Assembly (NCBI GenBank): GCA_030374765.1
Contig: JARGXX010000113.1
Coordinates: 744,001 to 808,000 of the forward strand
DNA from: Agarophyton chilense
Taxonomy: Eukaryota > Rhodophyta > Florideophyceae > Gracilariales > Gracilariaceae
DNA length: 64,000 nt
Direction of reading: 5' to 3'
The translations under genes were made by a program, and so were the position numbers. The notes below the pieces were generated by a model. It was not told the DNA's origin. It made no database searches and saw nothing but the letters and a program-made list of their open reading frames with translations. Each line of letters starts with the position of its first letter. Position 1 is the stretch's first letter. Below, piece by piece: positions 44,640 through 55,176 of the stretch.

Positions 44640-46740
44640 CTTGTTTATTAAGGATGTTTGGATGACAGACGCTAGATGTGAACAACGAGAGTGTGGCTCA
44701 AACCCCCCACATCAACCGATATCGCGACGAAGGCCAATACCATGACGACCAATTACGCTAGGAAATCTACACAAGCTTCACGCGCAACCACACCAGCCGA
44801 ACTCCAGACACCGACTCGCAAGACTCGGAATACGTACCAGAGCAGGGGAATAATCACAGCCCTTCAGACTCCGATTCGACGGTAAGAGACAGCCCCCCAC
44901 ACGTGGATTGTTTCGTACTAGTCAGCCGCAAACGTCGGAGGCTGATCATCGGCTCAAGGCAGGGGCAAAGACGCTCAACGGACCCTAAAAGTAGACCCAG
45001 CGCCCCACGCAGACAGCTTACACTGCCACCATCAAGCAAAGACCCAGGACACCAGCCATCACAAAATGAGACCCTGACAGCCGTCACACACGAGAACGCA
45101 CAAGCAACCGACTCGCACAGCACCGCAAACCGGAAAAACAATCCAAACCACTCGAACCTCGTATTGAATGACAACAACCTCGCCAGAGTTAACAGCAATG
45201 AAAAAGGAGACATGCCAGCAACACAAGGGATCGAGCAACAACGACCGATGCGCACAGAAGATGGAAAGGAGAGGCGAAAAGAAGCGAAGCTCTCGCAGCA
45301 CGTACCGCCAGCGATGATCACAGACACCCCACCACACGCATGATCCAGAAGAACAAACACAAAGACATTGCAGAGGCAACCGCCACGACCAACGGAACAC
45401 AGGCAACCACTCACACTCAAAAACCCTCCCACATTCCAGATCCTATCACATACCGACATGCTCCCCCAAGAGCAGCAACCACACAAGATCCAGGAGCAAC
45501 AGAAGACCACACCACCAGCCCACACCACCACTGCACTACACCCCGACCACACGGTTAAAGCGCGACCAACACACGACGCACGACCACCAATCAAACAAGG
45601 GACAGACTCGCCGAACCTGCGCAGACAGATAGGAATACGCGCACAAACCCATGCGCTAAGACCAACATACGCGGCGCCAAACGTACCAACCAGAGAAGCC
45701 CCCACACCATTCAGCACCCCCATCACGGGAACCGCGAAACACACTAGCCGATCACAAGAACGACAACCCGAGCGGAAACGGCAACCCTCCGACCACATGC
45801 GGTTTCGAACCAACACCCTGTCAAACAGAACGCGGAACATCCCACTCGCCAAGAACCGTTGGCCATGTAAGCATCCCCACACAACAAAACACCTTGGCAA
45901 AACAATACCACTCCCACCGCAACGCTACCATCACAGAACCCGCAGCATCCTAGCCACCTCAACACACAATTCTGCGACCTCGCTGCAAGACACCGAAAGC
46001 CCTGCGCCAAACACCCAAAGTGGAAATGTCGAGTGAAGCGCACACCTCCGAGCTACCACACGAGAATATACTCACGAATCCGAAGGAAAGCGGACCGAAG
46101 GACAAACTCGATCGCCATTGGTCAAGCACTAATCTAACCCGTCCCACGAGAGGCGGCAAACCTCCCACAAAAGCCACCCCGCCCCCCACCCGGCAACGCC
46201 AAACACCCAACCACGCAGCAGCACCTCACTATCCAATCCCAGTGCACACTGCGAAAATGAGTGGCACAGAACAATCCCCGACAATCCCCACAAATGAGAT
46301 ACGTACTGTTGAATACAACACCTCTCCTCAAGGGTCGACGCATTACTCACACGGTCCATCGGGTGGATCAGATCACCCAACGCCTGCCCTAAGATCCGCC
46401 TCCAGAGCGCACCCGGCAACGCGTATAACGCTGCAACCATCACACCGACATAACACCACCCTCCGATCCATTTCCGCCACCTCACCGCACCACTCCGAGG
46501 TTGGGCAGCGCACAGACGAACCAAGAGAGTCCCCCAAGGTGGCTGCCTTCCACGGGAACACGGACGAAGACCCACACGCGACACTTGGACCTGCAACCTG
46601 CACAACTCTTCTAACCACAAACTGCGAAGATGTACGGCAAACGCCCCAAAACGATCGCGCCGAAAGCCAAGAACCGCGAGTGTCTCCCACAGGGCCGGTC
46701 CACCTTGCACACACGGACAAATCACCCCAAGCCGTGCTCG
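44640..46740 (+). other. A+C-rich block encoding Pro/Thr/His/Ser-rich frames
   Basis: About 2.1 kb whose + strand is strikingly rich in A and C. Three consecutive frames (44903-45343, 45368-46036, and the first part of 46020-47234) are open but low in complexity, with many Pro, Thr, His, Gln and Arg residues. One ordered-looking spot is CFVLVSRKRRRLIIG at the start of the first frame. Such basic, Pro/Thr-rich proteins are seen in ORF1 of some LINEs, but I see no coiled coil, RRM or zinc knuckle and no downstream reverse transcriptase. The block ends exactly where homology to C1's RNase H begins (46741). Identity unknown. Confidence 0.4.
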
Positions 46741-46744
46741 CAGG

Positions 46745-48015
46745 CATCAAGGACCAGGCAGCAGATGCCCTGTCGCGAATCATCACCGACGGAACTGATG
46801 ACACCCCATTGGACGACCTAATTCCCACCCCCTTTACAGATGATGGACCTCAGGACTACACGGAAACAGATGACCTTATGGGTAAGGTGCAATCGGAGGA
46901 TCCCGAGGTAAAGGAGAACGAAGTGTATCTATTGGACTGGGAGACAGTACCGCCCAATTCGGCACCACCTCAGGTTGATGCCATAACCCCGGAGGAAAAA
47001 GAGCTCCTCCCTATAAGTATTGAGGAACTCCCACAGGCGCAGGTCGAAGACGAATACTGCCAGGAAAGAGCCCAATTCTTTGGAAACCCAGGATGCCTGT
47101 TCGACTATGACCGATTTGGACTACTATGTCGCCGCTCACTGCTGGATGGCGCACTCCAACGGGTAATAACAACTTCGCTAACGGCGCGATTCCTATACCT
47201 CGCCCATTTCCCCCGGCTTGGCTGGCCATCCTAGAGGCCGACGAATGTACAAGACCCTAAGGAAGTTCTTCTACTGGCCACTAATTCAGCAGGACCTATG
47301 GCAAACTGCACGGAACTGTGCATCGTGCGCACCGATCCGAGGGTCTCGTGCCAACCATCAGGCCCAATTGAAACTCTTCCCAGCCGCAGGTCCGATGGAA
47401 TTTGGTGCCATGGATATACTTGGGCCTTTGCCTAAGTCATCCCATGGGAAACGGTTCGTTTTGGATACAACCGATAGGTTTACCAAACTTACCCGAGCCC
47501 TACCCCTAGGGAAGACAACGACCACCGATGTCGCCACAGCCTTCTTGTCCCACTGTGCCTATCCACATGGGATGCCACTCTACCTCCTTACGGATAACGG
47601 CAGCCAGTTTGTGTCCGTATTCTTCTCACACGTTTGTGCTACCTTAGGAATCAAACATATGACCACCACGGCGTACCACCCTCAGACCAATGGCCAAGCC
47701 GAACGCTTCAACCGCACCCTTCTGTACCGATTGCCACAATACATTTCGGAGCACCAATTGGACTGGGACGGATACGTTGAGCCACTGGTGTATGCCTACA
47801 ACACGCAGTTGCACGGTTCCACGGGGACAACACGGTTCGACTTAACGCTAACGAGAGCGCCGCTGCCGATACCTGTTGACCTTCAGGAATCGATCATACC
47901 CCAGGACATAACCGAAGGAATGATTCCGAGCCAGGCGAAGCGCTACTCGCGCCGACGCATCGACCGCATTAACCAATCGGCCAGAACTGTACTAACCAAA
48001 GCCCAACGGCGCTAA
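46745..48015 (+). pseudogene. Element C2 RNase H end and integrase
   Basis: After the RNase H tail (QAADALSRIITDGTDDTPLD) comes a spacer. Next is the integrase zinc-binding region (YLAHFPRLGW, then GHPRGRRMYKTLRKFFYWPL and CASCAPIRG), followed by the core: FGAMDILGPLPKS (first Asp), LYLLTDNGSQFVS (second Asp) and YHPQTNGQAERFNRTL (Glu). All three catalytic acids are present. This is the best-kept integrase core of the C family here. Confidence 0.85.
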
Positions 48016-48798
48016 AAGTTCAATTTCGACAAAGCCGTTTGGAACACACCGACCTTTGGGAAAGGAGATCTGGTTTACCTGAACCGGCCACCGAAGAACA
48101 GTGAGGAACTCGAGCAAACTACGCGGAAGCTCTTACCCCGCTCTACGGGACCATACAAATTCCTTAAGGCCAATGATCACACCATCACTTTACTCATTGA
48201 CGGCCTACAGGACACTGTGTCTATTGGCCACGTGACACGAGCTCCCAGTTCCTCCGGACCACGAATGTCCCAGCTCCCTGGCCCAACAGAAGCACCACGA
48301 CCTCAGGTCGACACTCAAGTCCCCACACCCACTAAGGCAGTTCCCGAGGACTCGACTAGCCCCACGAACACGATGGTCAATGCCAACTACTATGACCCAT
48401 CGCTCCCAACCGACTCCGATGGATTCGCCCCTCTGGACCACACTCACCTTCTGGAAGATGAAAAGCAACCGGAATATGTGATCGAGCGCATCATCTCCAT
48501 CGGTATGGGAGAAGATGGAACTATGCGCTATCGCGTCCGTTGGTTCGGCTACACACCTGAGGAAGATACTTGGCCAGAGCCTCAAACCATTCCGGCTAAT
48601 TTTATCGCCCGCTATTGGCGCAGAATCAGCCAGTCGGAGCACGGCCCTCAAGAAGGGGCCACCATTGGTCCGAATAATCCCAAACCACCTCCCAAACCGC
48701 CTCCCAAACCGCCTCCCTACACGACGTTTCGCCGGAGCACAACGGCTCGTCGTTGTTCTCGCATCAGGGAACAAATTCAGTCCTTCGGAGACACCTGA
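48016..48798 (+). pseudogene. Element C2 linker and chromodomain
   Basis: The integrase C-terminal module (GDLVYLNRPPKNSEELEQT, then GPYKFLKANDHTITLLIDG) is followed by a Pro/Thr-rich linker. A chromodomain follows: EYVIERIISIG, YRVRWFGYTPEEDTW, TIPANFIARYW. The C-terminal tail contains a (KPPP)n run. It matches C1 at 36896-37471. Confidence 0.83.
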
Positions 48799-48980
48799 GG
48801 AAGACACGGGACGCTCTCAAGATGGGACGCCGTCCCGGGGCACGCACATTTGGGATGAAATAAAGATCTTGGGAAAGCACAAGCACTACTTTATTTAACT
48901 TACTCCAGTAACTAACAGAGGCATAACAGCCCTCGGTATGTCCTCGAGGTTCGCCGAAGCGCTTCCAAAACCAACAGGAC

Positions 48981-51282
48981 TCACTGGGGCGGCGCAGGAG
49001 TAACTTCGTCGTCCTCATTGGAACCTGCAGGAGCGAAACCGGAATTGGGATCCCCCGCGGAGCCGACTGGACCACCCGAACCGGCCCCAGCCAGCCAAGC
49101 ACGCTTCTTCGGCGGGGATTTTCCTGAGGAACTATTGTCACCATCGGAAACCTCCCGGTCACTCAAATTGAGACCATATCGAGCATCCAAGTCGGCGGTA
49201 ACTCTCTGGGACATCTCCTACGCATTCTGCTGCAGAATATTGACCATGGCGTTCTCCAGGTCCTGACCCTGTTGGACAACCGGGGTGTAGCGAGCCGAGA
49301 AACGCGCCCAGGAGCATGCTTCCCTCAGGACAGTCGCAATGTCCATCGGGGCCATGATACCAACGTTAAGGCAGACATGACGGAGATCCGCGGCGGCAGC
49401 CGTGACCGAAGCAGGAAAGTGGACCAACGTAGAGGACGGAGCGATGTCGACGCCCCCCGTGCACGTCTGAGGAAGTGCCTCGCCTACAGGACTTTCGGTT
49501 TCGACAGTAACCTGGCCAGGAAGAATAATCACTTGGTCTACGGGCGGTTCATACGAGAGCTCATCGTTAGGAGCAGAGGCCGGAAGAGCTGAAGGAGGAG
49601 AACCGGTCGACAATACAACCGGGGACTCAACCGGAGTATGAACGCCCTCCATGGGTAAGACGAAGGGATGTTCACCAAAGGATTCTCCGTCGGACATACC
49701 AGCAGGAACTGACGGCGCGGCTTCCACATCAGGCTCGAATCAAAGAGGATCGAAACCAATGGCCTTCGGATAATAGTTGGGCACATGACGCCTCGGAATG
49801 TCCGATGGTTGATTCCGCAAGGGGTTGGCGGGATATGCATGGGCGTCTTCCCGACCGTGCGAATGCAACGGAATCTGCGTGAATGAGTCGGCATCCCAGT
49901 CATACATAAGGAACCCAGGAGTTTTGCCCCACTCCACCTGTCGGACATGATCCAAAAGGGCCTCGGTCTCCTCGACGTCTAACTGAGTCCCACGGACGAT
50001 TTTTTGTATGCCCAGGTTCCTTAGGAAGCGGATCATGACGTCCAGGAGTAGGATTAGGCGACCTCGAGGACCGGGTATGTTCTCAACATACCAGACCCTT
50101 CAATCCTCCGAACGGTCATTACCCTGGATTCCGTATTTCGCGGTATCTGGAAAGGCCATAAGAGACATCACGCCGAACTCGACGAATAGCACCTGCCAGG
50201 AAAGCCAAAACCTTTGGTCATGGTCAGCGCCCATGAGTTGGGACGAGTGGTACGCCACCACGCACGGCGTGGGAACCAGAAGGAGCGACGAGACACGCGA
50301 ATACATTGCCCATTGGTTCTCATCCTCCTGGAGTAGGGAACGGTGCAACGGAAGGCGTTTGTCGGCGCTCATTTCGTGGAACTTCACTTGGTGCCAACAA
50401 AACAAGAACCCCAAGGATTGACGCAGACGACCATCGGGCTCATGCATCTCGGTCCAATAGACCCGATTGGACATCCAGAGTAAGTGGTCGTACGGTGGCC
50501 GGAAGCACATAAGCGCCAAGAGGTTGTGACCAGCCGGAGGAAAGCGCACATGAGGTGAGATGAAGTCCGTGCATAGGTCCGAAAAGAGTTTTTTTACCCT
50601 GAACTGGTAGTCGGCTTCTTCCTCGCAACGGACGTACGGCATGTCCGCTTAGACGAGTGTGCGACATCGCGTCGCCGAACGTGGATCCACAGGACAATGC
50701 AAACAACGGTCATACCACGAGACGCTGCGCGCGTTCTTGCTGCCCCTCAAGAAGTCGTGTATTTTGGCAAACCTTCGGGCGTCGAGATAGTTGTGGGAAA
50801 ACCTTTGGTATTCTTCCACTGAGGACGGAAGAACGGCATGACGCACTGCCCGCGGGTTTCTTCCGATGGTATGTTCAAAGCGGTCCCCCGGACGCTCGTA
50901 GGCCACTTGGTATCCCGAGGAGCTCCCCGATGGTTTGTTTGAGATCACGGTACCGCTGGTCTCAAGGTGTTCCGCCAGGAAATAGATGGGAGAGCCGGTG
51001 GAGGCGACATAGTCCGAAGGAAGTACGGCGTATCCGGCGGGCTAATAAGGTGATTTCAGCATCGCGCGCAACCAATGGAAAGGAACCACGAGGAAAAGAC
51101 GAAGTAACGGAGTTGACCCGAACGGACTGACAGGCGTGAATCACGGTGGAAGAAGCGCGGAGGGTTGCCAAGGGAAGAAAGGAGACGAAGGAAGAACCCA
51201 ATGGACCGTCTCGGCAACGCGACGGGATGAATACGCCGGCGATGCACCTATGGCAAGCGCTCACGTCACGTGACATTTTCAA
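48981..51282 (-). pseudogene. Element C2 antisense ORF
   Basis: Open minus-strand stretches (50962-51282, 50649-50948, 50100-50642, 49740-50036, 49218-49727, 48981-49214) carry the same protein as element C1's antisense frame. Shared blocks include VRFPPAGHNLLALMCFRPPY, VYWTEMHEPDGRLRQSLGF, HQVKFHEMSADKRL, ALLDHVRQVEWG, the IPRRHVPNYYPKAIGFDPL block and VLREACSWARFSARYT. The C-terminal end is Ser/Gly/Pro-rich with KSPPKKRAW. It starts near the 3' LTR and converges on the chromodomain end, 183 bases away. Unknown function. Broken, with several breaks. Confidence 0.72.
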
Positions 51283-51460
51283 TACTTACGCAAATCAATT
51301 GCCCTTCGGCGCCAATGGTCAGCTCACGCATCCGCGCATCCCCGCAGGTGGTGAGGACGCTACGTACCGTCGCACCCAATGGTACCGGGAGCAATGAATT
51401 TCACGCGTCCCCTGGAGCAGTTATGAAACCATCTGGACTTCGCCGGGACGGTCGAATCCT

Positions 51461-51473
51461 AAGGAGGGAGATA
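51461..51473 (+). other. Element C2 polypurine tract
   Basis: AAGGAGGGAGATA directly precedes the LTR start TGTGAGGGAGC, identical to the tract of C1. Confidence 0.8.
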
Positions 51474-51918
51474 TGTGAGGGAGCGGTGATAGCGGTTGAG
51501 CCTTGTAAGCTGCCGGGCGCTGAAGGATCTTGCAGATGACACGTGTACGGGTCGATCTCAGGTGGACTCATGTAGATTTTTAATTTAATTTAATTAGTGT
51601 AATAGATTAACACTACAGTGCTAGGGAGATCTCAGCACCTGGCCAGTACTATATAATTGGTTCGTGTGACGCTTCTCCATTAGAGTACGGTAGGCACCGT
51701 TAGGATACTAAGTAACCCCTTTCGTATATTAGTTTCACCCTTTGGTCTTCAAGCCATCGTTTCCGTAGCTCCAACCTATAGGACTACGCAGTAAACGCCA
51801 GCCCATTGAAATAAGTACTCTGGAAGTGCCGCCGTCAAGGATTCGAACCTTAGGACCCGCTCTACCACGCTACCACTGGTCGAGACACGTACGCTGACCC
51901 AACCGTCATTGCGTTACA
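51474..51918 (+). repeat. Element C2 3' LTR (445 bp)
   Basis: Starts TGTGAGGGAGCGG and ends CATTGCGTTACA, matching the C1 LTRs in length and order. It carries the box A/box B-like motif on its minus strand. Confidence 0.9.
51827..51879 (-). other. tRNA-like box A/box B motif in C2 LTR
   Basis: On the minus strand TAGCGTGGTAGAGCGG and GGTTCGAATCC are both kept, as in C1's 3' LTR. The orientation is again antisense to the element. The anticodon arm is missing. Confidence 0.6.
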
Positions 51919-54577
51919 GAGTGCTACTGGTTTTTGGTATTGATTTTGGAATGAGTCCTGACATATACAAATTTTCGCTGCTGCGAAGCGACAGAAAGGA
52001 GCGATTAGATGAGGAGGGGCACATCCTAGAAGGAGTGGGCCAAGCAAGTTGCTTAGGAGGTGGGTGCGTTAGTGAAGTAATTTGGTTTAGATTTTTGATG
52101 GAGATCTGACTTAAGTTTCTTTCTTGTTACCACAGTAAATGATTGGGAAAGGGTGCCATCACAAATAGGTGCGAGCTGCAATTGTATCTGGTATGTGTTA
52201 GGGAAGGAGATCTGACTTGCCGTTGTTTGCTGCTACGAGAGAAAAGGGAGGCAAGATTGAACGAGAAGTGGGATAATTGGTCGCTATAGAGATGAATGTC
52301 GTGCTGATGTGGTTTGAGTTTGTTTTATGTCGGAGATTTGACTTTTGCCTGTTTATCGATGCGATTCCAGAAAGAGGAAGCAACTCAAGGAGCACATGTT
52401 TGGCAGAGGTAAGTGTGTTTACATGGAATGTGTTTGCATGAAGAGAGGAACTGGGGTCTAACTTGTGTAATTTTATAATGTCTATCTAATTATGTAGGAA
52501 TTTGTGATTGACGAAGATGAAGGGTGAACTGGTGGTACCGCTTGGAGGGTTCTCGGAGAATGGAGGGTTGTTCGCGTCGACATTCGCGCGACGCGAAGTG
52601 AAGCACAACCATCGGAGCACTTGATGCGAAGCGGTTCACTGCATTTGAAATTAGAAGATCTCATTTTACTTGAAACGGAGACCCGCTTCGGGTCGGTGAA
52701 GTTGTTAGTATTCATAAATTAATATGATGAAAACTCTATAATTTAATAGAAGTGAGAAATGCACTGTCATGATGCCACGGGGAACCTTCTGCAGTTGTAA
52801 TTATCAATATACCACTAAAAATGTCCAAGAATTGATCGTGTAACACCTTGAAAGAGAGCCAATTACCAATGCCACTTTTTCATATTTCCTAAATCTCTTT
52901 TCCGAAAGAAACGAGAAAATAAGTATGGATTCGCATCTGATATCACGTCTTTATCACCCAAATCTAAACGGTATGTGTCCGAGCTGCGCCTCCGTTATTA
53001 GATAAAGTTGGTTTATACTGCCCGCATGAGATGTGACAGATGATAAAACTACAAGCTTCCTACAAATTTCAAATTCAACTGCTAAACCATAAAAGTTGTA
53101 TATCGTTCTTCACGCGTACAAAAAAAGTTTAAAAAAGGTTTACACCCTCGAAACATAAGCACTACTTCTTCAATCTGACTAAATACCTTTTCTATAAGAA
53201 ACAGTAGCCCTTTTGTTAGAAATATAGAATCTAAGTTTAAACCGTGTCGTTCGAATGAGCCTACAGCTTTCACATCACAAAAAGAATGGCAATCAGAAGA
53301 AAAAAAAAGTGGGTGTAGATGAAATCAAAGATGAGGAAGATATTATTGAAGCGTACTAGGACAAGAGGTTTAAAACATTTCACTCATTTTCAGCATGAGT
53401 CGAATTACTTACTGCACACAAACTTCTATCAGTTTTCATTAGTTTTCGAACGAGTATTAACTATGTAGATACGATAATGCATGTGTCTGCTACTGACAGA
53501 ATTTTTTTTCTGAAATGTAAGTAGAATGCAGTGCTTAAAGACGTAGAGGCGATGTACCGAAAATTCTTGGAAGTAAAAGCAGAAAGTCCGGTAGAGGTCC
53601 ATCATTTTAAAGTTAGAGGATTCAACTACTTCTTTTTTCATTTACTTCCGCAAATTGCGGATTTTGTCGCTTGTACTGCATTTAATACTTTAATAAAGGT
53701 GTTGGAGATTCCTACACACAAAAGCTTCTTCTAGCTTGAGAATAGTCATCTGCGTATACAGTAGCTCTTTTTAAATAGCTTGAAATGCATCCGAGTTGAG
53801 AAACAAGCCAGAATTTGTCATTTCTGCTACTTAAATAACGAGTGATATTTTGCACCACGATCTGAAAGACGAAAGATTTAAGCAGCGCCCACCGTCGTGT
53901 TTCACTGAATCTTGGCGTCGAATTCCCAGAGAAGCACTGCATGCCGCCAATCACTGCCCCCACCTGGGCACTCCAGGCAAACAAAAAGTCAAGAAACGAA
54001 CCTAACCACGCCTGCCTACGTGCGGTACAATTTCTTGTCCTCCGAGATCGGACAAAAGAATCGGAAGGACTGGAGCAACCACACACTGCCCCTTCAAATC
54101 TGACAGCGCCTGCACTCAGCATTGAGACAGATGTGGACGTAGTTGACGCCTTATACAGCTTGCAGAGAACCTCTCCGTGTGATCGAAAAGAAACGAATTC
54201 TTCCGACACGTCCGTAGGTGTATCCATTCGCAGGGTCCTCACATGTTGCTCATCCCCCCACCCAACTCGCGTAAAGTAAAACCGACTTGTCTTAAATGAG
54301 GTCGAGAAAACCTGGATTATACACAAGCCCCTAGCTTTAAACGCTCCTGTCCAGAAGATGAAGACGTCTCAAAGGTTGAGTGAGGTGGTTGACAGTGTGC
54401 AGCGTCGCCCAGAAAGTAAGGGGGCGAAGGGAAAGGAAACAGTAAGCCTGTTTAAGGACTAGGACGCCCTTGAATACAGAATGGGAAAGAGAGAGGGAAA
54501 GGGAGAGGGAAAGGGAGGCGAATCGGGATGAAGAGGGCGATGTGGCAGAGCTCTTCCGTCTCTAGGACTTCTCAGTG
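51919..54577. other. AT-rich stretch, no convincing gene
   Basis: 2.7 kb between elements C2 and D. A + frame at 53531-53734 (MLKDVEAMYRKFLEVKAESP, then FFHLLPQIADFVACTAFNTL) looks coding-like but is short and matches no family I know. Overlapping frames on both strands at 53712-54326 contradict each other, and neither shows motifs. Near 54480-54520 there is a purine-rich GGGAAAG repeat. Confidence 0.45.
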
Positions 54578-55105
54578 TGTAGTATCCGCTCCAACGGAGA
54601 GATCAGACAACTGCTACAGCGTTCGGACTGCCGATGGGTCGCTTGCGGCGAAGGAAAAGGGGTGGTAGAGCTACAACACCAGCGAGCTGGAAGTGGGGTA
54701 TAAGGCCATTACTCGCCAGCGAGGGTGGACAGTGCAACTGTAGAACGTTCATGGAACGTAGGTACGAGACGGCTCGTGAAGTGGTTGGGGGCTGACTATC
54801 TATTATAGCTTGTCCGTATCTCTGGTTAAGGAATCCTAAGCGAGCAACAGAATAGTCATGATGCCCGTGTTGTCTCCTTTACTTGGAGTCGGCGCTCACC
54901 TCTGGTACACTATATACTGTGTGCCAGGGTGAGTTCCCAAATAATACGCAAATAATACCCAGTGGTCAGCCACTTAGCCAAACCACTGTATGGGTACGGT
55001 CCTTAATGGACGTCTAGCTACAAAGGGTAGTAAAACCAGCCACGTGGATCGCCACTACATGCGCCGTTGCAAGCCAGTCCACTCGTAATACCACGTGTCC
55101 CAACA
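54578..55105 (-). repeat. Element D 3' LTR (about 528 bp)
   Basis: Matched along its length by the solo LTR at 6209-6775. On + it runs from TGTAGTATCCGC to CACGTGTCCCAACA, so in element orientation it starts TGTTGGGACACGTGG. Purine-rich sequence (GCCAGGAGGTAGGGTA on the minus strand) lies at the expected polypurine tract position just inside. The outer edge is approximate. Confidence 0.75.
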
Positions 55106-55124
55106 CTGTACCCTACCTCCTGGC
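55106..55124 (-). other. Element D putative polypurine tract
   Basis: The minus strand reads GCCAGGAGGTAGGGTA three bases before the LTR start. It is less regular than in A, B and C but sits at the same place. Confidence 0.5.
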
Positions 55125-55176
55125 ATCCTACGCGGTGTGCCGTTTCATATCACAAGTTTGATGACATCACTCACTT

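Larger units (their letters stand above)
46741..51918 (+). mobile_element. Element C2: sister of C1, 5' part missing, with antisense ORF
   Basis: A + strand copy of the C family starting abruptly at the end of RNase H (GIKDQAADALSRI) and continuing through integrase (47218-48015), linker and chromodomain (48217-48798), the opposite-strand extra frame (48981-51282), a polypurine tract (51461-51473) and a 3' LTR (51474-51918). Gag, protease, reverse transcriptase and the 5' LTR are absent. It is truncated and otherwise broken, with about six visible breaks. Age cannot be estimated from LTRs because only one remains. Confidence 0.88.

Noticed and set aside
44854-45900. 348-codon minus-strand frame, Cys/Val/Trp/Gly-rich
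   Set aside because: It is the reverse of an A+C-rich block. The composition explains the absence of stops, and the protein looks non-biological.
53712-54326. 204-codon minus-strand frame and its plus-strand counterpart
   Set aside because: Both strands are open over the same bases, and neither shows a domain or coding signature.
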